DNA of 64,000 bases from Candidula unifasciata. Its lineage: Eukaryota > Mollusca > Gastropoda > Stylommatophora > Geomitridae. Positions 42,790 through 53,152 of this stretch are shown here, piece after piece. The position numbers and the translations under genes are program-made. The notes below the pieces were generated by a model. The model was given only the letters and a program-made list of their open reading frames with translations, was not told where the DNA came from and searched no databases. Numbering within the stretch: the first letter of the stretch is position 1; each line of letters opens with the position of its first letter. Where the stretch lies: the NCBI GenBank assembly GCA_905116865.2, contig CAJHNH020001097.1, positions 94,501-158,500 of the forward strand, given 5' to 3'.

Positions 42790-43075
42790 TAGTTTCAGTG
42801 TCCCATTTTGGAAAAGGGGGGAAAAGGGAATAAAAATAAAATCTCACCCCTTCCCCCACCACAAGCGTATCATAAGAGACGACGAATTAGTTTTCCTCTG
42901 AGGTCAGAATGCATCTGTCTGAGAGGCAGGGAACCAACAGTCTGTATATAAGTAAGCCAGATCTATAAAACTCATGTGCACCAAAAACTTAAGTTCTGGT
43001 ACAAGACTAAAGCCCAGAAGTAGATCAGCAGTCAGAACTTTCCAGCAGAGTTTACAGCCACAAATTCTCAGAAAA
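42790..43075 (+). repeat. Family B copy
   Basis: agtgtcccattttggaaaag, aaaatctcaccccttccccc, aagcgtatcataagagacga, atctgtctgagaggcaggga, accaacagtctgtatataag and cagaactttccagcagagtt mark a nearly full copy in CDC123 intron 8. Confidence 0.8.
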
Positions 43076-43915
43076 TAAGAAAAGATTTATAGTGAAATGC
43101 AAGAGTTTTATTGAGAGCTGAGACTTGCAGCGGTCAAATATATCAGCATATCATAAGACTGAAAAAAAGTCAGGTGTAGGTTGTCACAAACCAGTCACAA
43201 CATTTGTTACATATTATGTGGTTTTACTAGGTAATTTACTAGATTAACTGCCTTCAGAACTATAGAGCAGGCTACAGATGGTTAGACAAAAAAAAAGGGA
43301 ATGAGAAATCACATACAAACCTGAACACATTGTGTCAATGCATTTGTATTTTTTCTTTATTTCAACATGTCTCCACCAACATGGATACTCACACCACATT
43401 GTCATGATGTTAGTTTGTATGGACTTGCCTAGATTTACTGTACTCTCACATTGAAATGTTCTCCAAGGGATAGAAGAATATATGCATGTCAGTTGTTGAT
43501 TGGCACACAAATTAGCAATTTTCTCAATGCTGTTTTTTATTCTCTTCTTCTTAGCATTCTGAGTCCTTGAGGTTCATTGCTGTCTCAATCCATCACTGTC
43601 ATTAACCTTCTTTTTTTTTCAGTTGGCCACTCTTAAATGTTTGTAGATCTGCCTAAATACTATCTCTCCATCATCTTCTTGGCCTGCTCCCTTTCAGCTC
43701 TTTTGTGTGTGCAGGTTTTTCTTTCTCTTTCATCAGCCATTCTCACTGTTTGCCTCAACTGTTTATTAGCCCTCATGATGTAAGTAATTAGTGGTGGTTT
43801 TAGCAGATTAAACTTCTTACTGAATGAAGTGATTTGCACAGTAAGTTAAACCGAATCTGTTATGTCAAGTTAAACAGAAACTTGTTCTAAGATATTTTGC
43901 TTTTTCCCTCCACAG
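43076..43915. other. CDC123 intron 8, right part
   Basis: 43540-43790 reads like the reverse strand of LINE sequence (ttggcctgctccctttcagc, ctttcatcagccattctcac), without a recoverable frame. The minus ORF at 43244-43510 shows no domain. Confidence 0.35.
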
Positions 43916-43944
43916 ATGTGTTTGATGTTGTTCGAAATAGAAAG
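43916..43944 (+). CDS. CDC123: CDC123 coding exon 9 (29-bp microexon)
   Basis: Acceptor tttttccctccacag, donor AGAAAG|gtaatg. It completes the split Tyr codon and adds VFDVVRNRK, aligning with human DFVFDIYRDSRGK just before the metal-binding strand. Small, but phase and alignment are exact. Confidence 0.93.
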
Positions 43945-43989
43945 GTAATGTATTCTTTATAATTGTCCCTGCATTGATTGTTTAATATT

Positions 43990-44210
43990 GGTTTATGTAT
44001 GGGCTGGGGTGGCATAGTTGTCTGTGTACATGCCTGAAAAAGACAATAGTTCAGTTGAGTTTTTTTTTTTTTTTTTAAATATACTGCGTCCTAATGTCAG
44101 GCGAAATTTTTGTTGTTTTAAAACCCCTGCATGGCTGTTGCTGGGAGCCCTAATATAACCAAACCAGTGGGTTGAACTGGGTCTTTATGATCTGTCCCCG
44201 AGTGATCCTC
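43990..44210 (+). repeat. tRNA-headed repeat, uncertain family
   Basis: gggctggggtggcatagttg, tctgtgtacatgcctgaaaa and atagttcagttgag resemble a tRNA-like head (compare 34040 and 49080). It is followed by poly(T) and a block with gttgctgggagcc. Confidence 0.4.
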
Positions 44211-44319
44211 ATCCAAATAGTGACATTTTCTGTCACCAGGTTTTTATTGCTCAGTGTGTTGTCCTATTGTTCAAGGTCATTCATTCATTCATGATGTTTT
44301 CCAACTAGTATGGCTCTCA

Positions 44320-44470
44320 GGTTGACCCAGCTTCAAAAAAATTGGTCGAAGACAATTTACATAATTTTTTTGATTCATCTGGAAAGGAAAGGTGACTAGG
44401 ATGGAAATTAACTGCGCTATCTAACATGTTGTGTCTTAGAAAGTGTGAAGACCTATATATGTCACAGCAT
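44320..44470 (+). repeat. SINE family A core, decayed
   Basis: caggttgacccagcttcaaa, aaaggaaaggtgactaggat, then aactgcgctatctaacatgt and gaagacctatatatgtcaca retain the order of the family A core. Confidence 0.5.
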
Positions 44471-44539
44471 CTGCTATTGAACTATGTGCTTTAACTCTTT
44501 ACAGGCCTATAAGCTTTTGACCGGAGAGAGATTTGAGTC

Positions 44540-44640
44540 AGTACTTCTTCTTTTTTTAGCATTCACCTGCTGTAAACTCTGGTGTGAAGCCATCGTTGAT
44601 TATCTACTTCTGGACTTTGTGGGAAAGTTCCCAGTTGAGA
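44540..44640 (-). repeat. Family B 3' end, minus orientation
   Basis: cttctttttttagcattcac, ctgctgtaaactctggtgtg and ttgattatctacttctggac are the reverse complement of the AAG-tailed end of family B (compare 28745-28810). Confidence 0.6.
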
Positions 44641-44729
44641 ACCTGTCTCTAGGATTGCTGCAGAGATATATAGATAGGTCTTGACACGTTTGAGCGGTGG
44701 TGCACGACAGTGTGTGTTTCAGTATAGAT

Positions 44730-44990
44730 ACAAGATCTATAGGGCTTGGTACAGGGGAATAGGAAAAGAGGCAGACCGAGAAAGACCTGGATACAGAATT
44801 AGTCTGAATGGACAGGCGTCAGTCATGGAAATATAAGGTCCATTGCATCTGACTGACAAAGGTGGCAACTGACACTGGCAACAACCAGTGACCCAACGAC
44901 ACATAGTGTTATGGGACTGAGGATGTTGATGATTTCTCATGGGTCATCAACAGGACAAGGCACTAGTCAGTTTCACTAGTTTCTAAAATT
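44730..44990 (+). mobile_element. LINE 3' terminus
   Basis: Broken frames carry the common LINE C-terminal run: a 'GRPRKTW' class segment (gacagacc-like gcagaccgagaaagacctgg), 'DKGGN' class frames, and LATTSDPTTHSVMGLRM-type text near the stop. It ends in the 53-bp segment that is duplicated at 45729-45781. Confidence 0.65.
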
Positions 44991-45781
44991 TATGTCATGG
45001 GTCCGAGACGTGCGATCAGGTACAAGTCAATGAGAGCAGCATAAAAGATATTGCATTCTACAAGCCAAGTGTGGGGAAAATAGTCGGAGATTATTTCCAG
45101 TGACGCAGCATGATAACCGTAACTATAACAGTCAACTCTGTGTCCAAACATCAATTAAATGACGAAGGCCATGTACGAAGTGTAACACTGGTGTATTACG
45201 ATGTATTACGAACACTATGATCCGATTGAAAATGTGCAATAACGTGATAAGTGGTTAAGACTCACCCAAACACGCCAAGCACTCGCTAGCGCACTCACAC
45301 TTGTCTTGAAATATTAGAATCCATATAATATATCATATTCTAAACAACTCTCTACGGGTCAACAGTACGACCTTGAGAGTCTAAATGGTTACTTTAACCT
45401 CTTCATCTGCAGTCTGATACTTGAGAACAGGGCAACGTCCCTCCTTCTTGATTCTGCCAGCTTTTCCATTAAGCGATCCAATAGCTTAAAATACTCCTGC
45501 TTCCTGCAGAACGCAATAATGTACTAGCTCTCGGCTGATATATCTCTGTGGAATCACAGGGTAGAACTTCCTCAAGGTTGCACCAAGGTCTGACCACACG
45601 TCTGCCTTCTTGAACCTTTCGACTGCAAATCCTCTAGATTCCAATTCCCTAACAACACTATACAATGTTTTGACGTCCTGTTTGCTCAGTCAGTATTGGT
45701 GTGTTTTAGTGCATATCCGCATGCGACAGGGTCATCAACAGAACAGGGCACTAGTCAGTTTCACCAGTTTCCTAAATATAT
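44941..45781. other. Unit between two 53-bp direct repeats
   Basis: The segment gggtcatcaacaggacaagg, cactagtcagtttcactagt, ttctaaaatttat (44941-44993) recurs at 45729-45781 with about six differences. Between them lie about 735 bases of non-family DNA containing a coding-like stretch on the minus strand (45395-45689). The repeats are too long for an ordinary target duplication. Terminal repeats of a small retroelement, a tandem duplication or an intervening insertion are all possible. Confidence 0.6.
45395..45689 (-). pseudogene. Unrecognised frameshifted coding-like stretch
   Basis: I do not recognise the family. The minus strand reads LSKQDVKTLYSVVRELESRG, then FAVERFKKADVWSDLGATLR and KFYPVIPQRYISRELVHYCV without a stop for about 65 codons. 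It then hits TAA near 45500 unless the frame is shifted, after which it continues with KLLDRLMEKLAESRRRDVAL and FSSIRLQMKRL. The composition (balanced charge, many Val/Leu/Arg) and the clean continuation after one frameshift look like a real protein fragment. It lies in CDC123 intron 9, antisense to that gene. No start codon lies in frame, so it could be an internal or C-terminal piece of a transposon protein. Confidence 0.55.
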
Positions 45782-45825
45782 ATATATAAATACATACTTA
45801 TTTTTTTCTTTTTTTTTCCCCAAAG

Positions 45826-45942
45826 GGAAAAGTAATACTTTTAGATTTCAATCCCTGGGGTAGAGTCACTGACAGTTTAATGTTCACCTGGGATGACCTG
45901 GAGCATATGGCAGCAGGTAGCCAGGATAGCAGTTGTCAGCAG
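45826..45942 (+). CDS. CDC123: CDC123 coding exon 10
   Basis: 117 bp, phase 0 at both ends. Acceptor tttttttccccaaag, donor CAGCAG|gtgaga. It encodes GKVILLDFNPWGRVTDSLMF, then TWDDLEHMAAGSQDSSCQQ. DFNPWG is the family metal/ATP-binding motif (human DFNPFGEVTDSLLFTWEEL). An earlier GCAG|gtagcc inside the exon could act as an alternative donor, but the following exon fits the later one. Confidence 0.95.
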
Positions 45943-47129
45943 GTGAGAACAGGTTTGTTTTTCTACTGTAACAATGGTTTCCAGCTTGCTTCAGGCTGCT
46001 ACATCCTTACCTCCTGCACTACACCCTTAACCCCAGCATTCACAGCAACATTTGTTTGTCTCCTACAGGTGAGAATGACCAGTCCTGTCATCCCTAAAGT
46101 AGAGTTGACTGATCAGACTTGTCTTGTCCTGGCACATACTTTTCTTGGACAGTTAAACTATACTATATATAACAATGCTTTACTTCAAAATGATGCCCTG
46201 AAACTGGAATTTAGAATTTGGAACTTCCCACCCTCAAGATCTGTATTGCTAGATAGACTAGAAAGTTCTGTAAATGATGGTGGTCTTCGTTCTAGCAACA
46301 TGATCAGAATAATTCTTCTTCTTCTGCGTTCATCCGAAGATGTAATTGCGTTGTGTCCATTTACAGCATGGCTGCAATATTTGCACCTTTCGGCCAACAC
46401 ATCCGACTTCTGCGGGCATTTGTTGACCGGGTTAGCCTTCCCGGTTAGGACATGGCAGTCTCATTGTTGTGTGGTCATCTTTATTTCCCAGGTCACAGGT
46501 GGTGCCCCAATCAGGCTGGTCCAGAGAAGCCACATAATGCTGATCAGCCCTCAAGAGAAGGCAGGGGCAGAACATGAGCATTCCCCGCCATCCAAGGAGG
46601 CTTCCACAAATGCAAAGCTAATACATGGTGCTCTGGTACTGGGCTACCCAAGGAATCGTCATGTCCTGCTCATGACTGTTTAACCTCACTTCCATATATT
46701 GAACATCTCATACATCATGGGCTATCTGTATTGTAGCCAACAGTATGCAGCCTGCAGACCTAGGATTTAATTTACCAACACCATAAAATGAGTACTTTGC
46801 TTCTTTTGCAGTTTGGAATTCAGAAGTCCAGCAGCAAATAAACTGTAAACTTAGATGATGTAGACATGATGTGAAAATATTTAATTTTAAAATTTTATTT
46901 AGCATATACTCTGAAAAATAAGCACCGAAAGAAAATAAACAGTTTTACTTTACATTTTAAAACCTGAAAAAACCTGTTTGGGTACTCTGATGATATTTAT
47001 GTTTATATAGTTTATCTTTGTATTTATTTGTTTTTATATGTATCTCTGTTTATATAATATGTCTTTATGTTTTTATAACGTCTTTATATTTTTTTAAAAA
47101 CATAAAACCCAATGTCTTCACAATCACAG
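45943..47129. other. CDC123 intron 10
   Basis: A 267-codon ORF spans exon 10 and runs into this intron until 46683. Past 45942 it bears no resemblance to CDC123 and I read it as intron. A family-less repeat (tcattgttgtgtggtcatct) may be present. 46700-47129 is AT-rich with nothing recognisable. Confidence 0.5.
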
Positions 47130-47264
47130 CTCCCATGTTTTCACTGTGTAGAAAGTGAAGATGGTGTTCAGTGCTCAGATTATGGAAACTATGCTTTCCC
47201 AAAGGACATCCGGGACCTGACTGCAGGAGAGGATCCCTTTAAGTTGATGGATCTGATGAAATTG
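47130..47264 (+). CDS. CDC123: CDC123 coding exon 11
   Basis: 135 bp, phase 0 at both ends. Acceptor cacaatcacag, donor AAATTG|gtaggt. It encodes LPCFHCVESEDGVQCSDYGN, then YAFPKDIRDLTAGEDPFKLM and DLMKL. It aligns with human SPAFRCTNSEVTVQPSPYLSYRLPKDFVDLSTGEDAHKLIDFLKL, the C-terminal cap of the protein. Confidence 0.95.
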
Positions 47265-47289
47265 GTAGGTGTTAATTTCATGGTTTCAA

Positions 47290-47535
47290 GATCCCATAGT
47301 TCTCTGTATGGCTTCCGGGACCCATGTTTTGGCGGGAAAAATAATAGACTCACTCCCTAACAGACATATTGTAAAAGTGAACTATTAGGGATTTTTCTTT
47401 CTAAGTTGGAGCCAATCGGGCGGAAAGGCAAGGAACCAACAGTCTACACACAAGTAAGCCACATCTGTAAAATGAATGTGCATGCAAAATTCAGGTTCTA
47501 GAAGAAGATTAAAGTCCAGAAGTGGCCAAACAACA
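47290..47535 (+). repeat. Family B copy
   Basis: tatggcttccgggacccatg, ttttggcgggaaaaataata, gactcactccctaacagaca, ggcggaaaggcaaggaacca, acagtctacacacaagtaag and gaagtggccaaacaacagga. It begins 25 bases after CDC123 exon 11. Confidence 0.75.
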
Positions 47536-47630
47536 GGATGTGGTCAAGGCCTTGTAAGAGTGAGTGAACATTGCCAAAGCACAACTGGATCATCATGGTC
47601 TGAAGAAAATGGTACAGTGGGGAGTGTTCT
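47536..47630 (+). mobile_element. Short RNase H LINE fragment
   Basis: gatgtggtcaaggccttgta, gagtgaacattgccaaagca and catcatggtctgaagaaaat correspond to the 'DVVKALWE...DHHSL.R' stretch of the RNase H LINE (compare 27046-27120). Confidence 0.5.
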
Positions 47631-47739
47631 TTTCTTTACCTTTTGGTCAACTGGAACTTGTTTACTTTTCTTCCAAAGCTCAACATTAGTGATTCTGTCA
47701 TACCATTTTTTTTACCTCTATTCTATGCAGGCATGAGTT

Positions 47740-48830
47740 CTGTGCAGGCACCAGTTAATGTAGTTTGTTAATAATTGTTTTAGTTGTTCTGTGTGTTTCC
47801 ACTCCATACAGCAGTACTGATTTGGCATTAGAATTAAACGTTTTAAGTTTAGTATTAGTTTCAATTTCTTTTAACCTGCACAAATTTCCTAGTGCTACGA
47901 AAGCTCCTCTTGCTTTTTATATTCGTATTTTAATATCTCTTATCAGATTCACCATCTTTATCTGTACTAATGCCCAAATATGTGTATATCTTGGAGTGGA
48001 ATACCAATGACTATCTTGTGACTTGCCTAGTAGAGTGCAGTGTTAATGTTCTTAGCTTCTCCTTAAGTCCCTTATAATCACAAGTATTTAAGTCTGAAAG
48101 GATCTGTATATCCATTTCTTGACTTTACTGAAGTCCTGTAATCAAATCTTCAGTTGTATACACGGAAACACTTCAGTCTTTCAGTAGCAGATGCAGAAAT
48201 TCTACCACCCATCCCTCGATTCTTTCTAAGGTTACACAGAACACAGAGTTCTTGTTATATTTTATTGCAGATCATCATCATCTAGCAGGTCCTTTGCAGA
48301 ACGTCGCTCTCATCATGGTCTGCCTGAAAAAAAACTTGGTCACTCGCTTGCTTTCCCGCCTCATGCACTTTCATACTCAAGGAGTCACTTATATCCTGTG
48401 CCTATCTTGGTGTTGGTCGGCCCCTGCCCCCTCCTTCCTGGTACCATGCCTTCTGCTATTATTTTTTTCAATCTGTTGTGGCGCTTGATATGACCAAAAT
48501 ATTTCAGCTTCCAAGACAGAATGCTGTTTATTAGCCAATCTTCCTTGATGTTCAGATCTTTCAAGATGTCAGTATTTCTCCTCTTTTTCGTCCAAGATAT
48601 TCTGAGAATCTTTCTATAGCATTTCAGCTCAAAAGCCCTTATTCTCTTTCTCAAGGACTGGGATAGACTGCAGATAGATGATATATTAACCTTCTGTGTC
48701 TGAATTATTAGTTTAATTACTTCCATCCCTTAGAACTGTGCTGCACACCTTCAGACATTAGTATTAACTGCTTTAAGCTCAACTTCTTGGGATAGTAGGA
48801 GTTAATGTAGTACATGTCCAGGACTGAAAG
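47740..48830 (-). pseudogene. LINE RT fragment, minus orientation
   Basis: The frame 48385-48726 encodes KRIRAFELKCYRKILRISWT, then KKRRNTDILKDLNIKEDWLI and 'SILSWKLKYFGHIKRHNRL', ending in a Gly/Arg-rich tail. This is the region after the RT palm of an RTE-like LINE. Upstream in the protein (higher and also lower flanks at 47740-48160) only broken frames remain. It fills CDC123 intron 11. Confidence 0.75.
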
Positions 48831-48891
48831 AGTTAAATTTCTTTACTGATTTATACTGATTTCATTAAGTTGATTTTATTACTTTTCACAG

Positions 48892-48942
48892 AAAATACAG
48901 AGTAGTGGCGATGGCAGTAGCAGCTCAGAGGATGATTATTAA
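48892..48942 (+). CDS. CDC123: CDC123 coding exon 12 and stop
   Basis: 51 bp. Acceptor attacttttcacag, then KIQSSGDGSSSSEDDY and TAA. A short Ser/acidic C-terminus replaces human KRNQQEDD. The acidic end is typical of the family. No canonical AATAAA is evident in the next 150 bases, so the 3' end of the transcript cannot be placed. Confidence 0.9.
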   Translation, partial: KIQSSGDGSSSSEDDY

Positions 48943-49079
48943 CAAACCAAGTGATGACAAGACAATGATTACTGTGAGAATGTGGCTGATTTACTGAATG
49001 ACAGAAATGAAATCTTGTCACAGAATGCTAGGATACAGGCATTTAGCTAACAATACATGTAAGAGCCAACTATGTACAT

Positions 49080-49250
49080 TAGGGGATCTCCATGGTGAAG
49101 AAATTAAGCTGTTTGCCTCATACTTTGAAGGTCATGGGTTTGTTTGAAGACTGCATTGTTTGGTTCATGAGTGCCTTTTTAATGAAGAGCCCTAGCGATT
49201 ATTGCTGGAACTATAGAGTTTGTGTTTTTTTGTGATGCTTTTGGCAAATA
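49080..49250 (+). repeat. tRNA-headed repeat
   Basis: ggggatctccatggtgaaga, aattaagctgtttgcctcat, actttgaaggtcatgggttt (B-box-like) resembles the head at 34040. No core of family A follows. Confidence 0.5.
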
Positions 49251-49589
49251 AGTCGTTGTTTAGAGAGATCTCATAGATCATGTATGGAAGGAACACGAAC
49301 ACCTGTGCTCTCTGGCAAGACCTGTAAGGATGATGGATACAAACATCACAAAACAGTGAATATGAGAGATTAGTTTATTGGCTGTCTTCAGATCTCAAAC
49401 CCGGTTAAGCAAACCATTATCAGTTATACAGTTCTCAGGAATCCTAGATGTGTTAACAAATTACACCATTCCGGTGATCTTCAAATATGTTGTACACTTC
49501 TTAAGATCCAAGATTTCTTCTTCTGCATTTTCACATAAAAGAGCCGCAGGCACATTGTCAGACCCAGGCTTCATGGGTGGTTGTAAACA
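49251..49589. other. Stretch downstream of CDC123, no gene seen
   Basis: No recognisable exon or repeat. A short frame at 49378-49596 ends in the RNase H LINE fragment that follows. Confidence 0.4.
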
Positions 49590-49900
49590 TCTTTAGGAAT
49601 GAGCAGGCAGACAGATTGGCTGGGGAGGCCCGACTTGAGGGAGTACTACAACAGCACAAGGCAGGGATGATTACTTACTTACCTGTGGGACGAGGTTACA
49701 ACATGGAAGATATTGAAAACCTGCACCTGAAGAAAATGATGCAGCGGGAAGTGTTTGTGGGTTCTGCGCTCCACATGAGACTCAGAGAAAAGACAAGACA
49801 AATAGTTAACTAGACAACAGCAGGTACTAGAGTGTGGAGACTCTTCACTGGCTGTTGAGAAGGGAGACCGAGTTAATAGGGGCTTGTCCTATACGCTGTA
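49590..49900 (+). pseudogene. RNase H LINE 3' fragment
   Basis: Translation NEQADRLAGEARLEGVLQQH, then 'DIENLHLKKMMQREVFVGSA' and a stop at TAG after LREKTRQIVN. This is the same region as 26985-27250. The terminal Asp of the RNase H site falls just before the NEQADRLAG motif. Confidence 0.75.
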
Positions 49901-50104
49901 ATGATGAATCTTTACCCAGATGAACCCAGTACAACTGTGTGCACCTTTTAGCCCAAAGCTTAATGTCAGCAAGTCTGTAATTTGTCACATTTTTAAAACA
50001 TGTTTGTTAAAGAGCAGCGGGTCTGATTTATACCCCCTTCCCCCCAATCCCCCACATAAATGTTGCTCTGGTATCCACATATGGAAATCCAAGATATAAA
50101 TAAA

Positions 50105-50290
50105 TGAAATGCAAACATCAGCATTGGAAAGTTGGAATAAGACACTTTCTGAATTATATTGACAGACAAAGAATGAAATGGTTCAGTCATCTAGTGAGAA
50201 TTCAGCCAGACCAATCTGCCTGTGAGATTTCTTACAGCAGAACATGGTCAGTTATTAGGGGCAAGGGAAGTGCATGGGCCTTCACAGTAA
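50105..50290 (+). mobile_element. LINE 3' tail fragment
   Basis: The frame carries NYIDRQRMKWFSHLVRIQPD, then a shifted 'SRTWS' tail, similar in type to 17155-17480. It directly precedes an RNase H LINE fragment of the other family. Confidence 0.6.
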
Positions 50291-50319
50291 GCTCAAGGGG
50301 AAAATCATCAAGGAGATGA

Positions 50320-50790
50320 ATGGCGCCTTTGCTGTTACAACTAGTAGCCTTACAGTGGAAACTATGGCTGTAACAAGGGCTTTAGCATGGCTTGGTACTC
50401 AAAAGTTCACACACGTGTGCATTCTTAGTGACTCAGTGAATATGCTTTAAAATAATTTAAGCTGGATTTTGCTGGTGTTCAAGGGAACGAACATGCAGAC
50501 TATCTTGCTGACACTGCAGTTGATATGGCTGGTCTAGTACTGGACAAAAGTGATGTTATCAATGCCATGGGCTGCACTTACCGTAGCGAGGAGCGCACCA
50601 AAGTACATGACTCCGTATCCCTGTCTAGATTGATGGACATGGGGGTGCAGCCTGGAGCTGCAAGAAATGAACATTTCACTAAGGGGACAAGACGTTTCAT
50701 TAACCAACACAAACAGGTATCATCAGTCGTTTTACACTTGTGGATCTTTAGAGGAGGAGATCAGAGCACCTATAGATCTGTGCTGTGATG
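50320..50790 (+). pseudogene. RNase H LINE fragment
   Basis: It begins NGAFAVTTSSLTVETMAVTR, then ALAWLGTQKFTHVCILSDSV (catalytic Glu and Asp in context). It continues with a broken His region, then ADYLADTAVDMAGLVLDKSD through MDMGVQPGAARNEHFTKGTR. It is the best match to 19205-19600 and includes part of the domain missing there. Confidence 0.8.
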
Positions 50791-50899
50791 ATAATCCTTT
50801 CTAATCACTATTTTGGGAGGAAGGCAAGGGGAGGGATGATTTCACCCATAAGCCAAACAATGATGTCACTCTAACAATACACCCTAAATTAACTATGTT

Positions 50900-51120
50900 A
50901 GTTGTGTACAGGACGTTGCAGAACCAACTCCATCATTTTTTTGCTGTTGTGGTTTTTCCAAGCAATTTTTTTTTACAATCTGTAGTTTGCCGATGCTTTC
51001 AAATTCGTCAGCTTTTGGTACCACTCTTGAAACCAACACAAGACAATCAGTTCGCACCTGGATAGAACCCGGCACCCAGGCATTACAAAGCTCATTCCAA
51101 TGCCTACGCCACAGACAGTG
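50900..51120 (-). repeat. SINE family E copy, minus orientation
   Basis: It parallels 13255-13486: tttttgctgttgtggttttt, gtagtttgccgatgctttca, ggtaccactcttgaaaccaa, gcattacaaagctcattcca. On the reverse strand the tRNA-like head is ctgtggcgtaggcattgg. Confidence 0.7.
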
Positions 51121-51204
51121 ACAAATTAACAACACTACTTCCAAATCCAGGAAATGGTCATTGAGATTTTTTAATAATTTGGGGAAGGTATTACAACAAA
51201 TGCT

Positions 51205-51475
51205 TTGTCCGTGGCTTGGGCGTTGTGAGTCTGACTCATAATTCAAACATACCGTGATTGAAACCCACTGCTGGCTGAGTGGATTTTTATCATGCTATGG
51301 GTTGTCTCAGGTCGACCCAGCCTAAAATGGTTACCAGGATGGCTGTCCTGGGGAAGTAAAGACAGCCAGCGTAATGCTGACCACATTACCCACCCAGTGC
51401 CGATTGGTCTGTAAAAATATGAGTGCTCTTCCCATATGCCCCGATGTGCCTCAAGGCGTGAAAAGAGATATATTT
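51205..51475 (+). repeat. SINE family A, near full length
   Basis: Head ttgtccgtggcttgggcgtt, gtgagtctgactcataattc. Core caggtcgacccagcctaaaa, ggctgtcctggggaagtaaa, aatgctgaccacattaccca, tgccgattggtctgtaaaaa. It is very similar to 59320-59610, hence a young pair. Confidence 0.85.
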
Positions 51476-52189
51476 TTACTATATTTACTATTACAACAAA
51501 GGTTATTTCTCATTCTAACAAACCTCTACCTCTTCACTATTGCAGTTAAGTGCTTGAAACGGCACACAGAACACCATTAGCTAGTCATACAGGAGTGGCC
51601 TTGACCAAGGCAATACTGCTGTCACACCTTTACCGACCAGACTACTTACTGCAAAGCCGTTTAAAAAAAAAACCTGCAGAATTTAGACCATCTGTATCTT
51701 TTGAAACATTGGCTGTCAATATATTTTGGACTGTTTTACAGAGTACCTCTTTAAGGTTGAGATATATTTTAATGATGACTGGCTTTTGCAATCACTGGCA
51801 TTAAGCAGTGCCTTTAAAGAACATCACAGCACAGGGTATAGGACAAGTTGTGTTCTATTTATTTGCAAGGAAATATCAACCTCCCCCCAGATTAAATTGT
51901 CAGAGCTTAAAGCTCATTTCAGCTGCCACCAAACAGTTAATATTCTGTATCTCAAATAATAGCTCACTTTCGATTCTTGTTTTCTCTGCATAATTCTGTA
52001 CCAAAACTAAAGGCAGCAACAATCAAATCTAGTTGTTTACCTTGTTTGGTTAGATACTTTCTCCTTCCTGTGCCATTGAAAATCAAATGTTTCTCACTGT
52101 CCCATTTGAAAAACTGTGAATAAACAGATGTCTTATCACAATCCAGCAATATGCACACACAGTAAATGCATATGGCAGTTGCTAGAGGT

Positions 52190-52500
52190 GCCAAAGCCAA
52201 CAGTCACCACCAGAAATGCAGTTTGTCATTGATGGAAGTACTTGGTCACAATAAGATGGCTATAAACATGTGAAATAATTACATAGGGTACTTCACCAAC
52301 CCACACGTAAACCGACTACTGGCCATTTTGAATACAATGATGAAATCACTGCACAAATGAAAAGCAATCCACATTAAAAAACAGCTCACAGGGCTGCACC
52401 AAGCATTAAACTCAGTAGCTCAGGCAGCGAAACTGTAGACTTCCATACATATGTGGAAAATGCAGTAGCAAAGTACTGTGGAAAGCAAACATAACTTCGA
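52190..52500 (+). repeat. Diverged unit of the 189-bp repeat family
   Basis: gcagtttgtcattgatggaa, gcaatccacattaaaaaaca, gctcacagggctgcaccaag and catacatatgtggaaaatgc match unit elements of 41880-42460 and its right border. It is split by unrelated sequence in the middle. Confidence 0.55.
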
Positions 52501-52639
52501 ATCTAAACATTTTAAAGCGCCCAATCCTCCATTTTGGACCGGAAGTTTTGAAAATAAAATCCTACATATCTGTTTTTTGAATAAGTTAATTCCAATTGTT
52601 GCTGCTAATTGTCTGCACCCACAACAACGACTAGATATT

Positions 52640-53152
52640 GTTGATATTTGTTTCACTTCATTCATTGTTGTCCTGATGTGCCAGTATTTGTCACAGAGGA
52701 GCTCAAAATCTATTCCTCCATTCCATCCTGTTCAATCAATTCAAAATAATGGATGGAATACAGTCCAGCACCTTGGCCTCTCTCATCAATGTTCCTTTTA
52801 AGGTTTCTTTTGGGCATCTTCACTTCCTCAATCCCTTTTTTCCCATTTTAGTGCCTGTCTGGTGATTTTGTGCTCATTTATTATCTTGGTATGTCTACTA
52901 AAGCATCCTTTTCTTTGTCTTATAACTGTTGTTAACAGTGGTTACCCAAACATTTCTCTTAATTCTTCACCCCTTCTTAAATTTAGCTTGCGCCGGTGTT
53001 GCCTTGATATGTTGTATATGGGACAGTCTCTCTTTATCTGAATGATGCCTGATTTTGATTTTGGAGAGAGCGTGAAGAGGGTGGAGCTACACTTCTCTAT
53101 GTTGATGCTGACACACCATTTATCAGCCCATGTGGCCATAGCATCTATGGAG
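52640..53152 (-). pseudogene. Host LINE, RT thumb part (minus), left of insertion
   Basis: The minus-strand frame 52942-53196 contains SIDAMATWADKWCVSINIEK, then CSSTLFTLSPKSKSG, the thumb-side region after the catalytic motif of Jockey/I-like RTs. It is the direct continuation of the frame ending at 55343 (NSVDADY), interrupted by the element at 53153-55342. Left of about 52930 the frame is broken. Confidence 0.75.

Noticed and set aside
45880..46683. 267-codon ORF covering CDC123 exon 10 and running into intron 10
   Set aside because: Only the first part up to 45942 aligns with CDC123. A good donor (CAGCAG|gtgaga) and the phase-matched exon at 47130 explain the gene better, and the remainder shows no domain.
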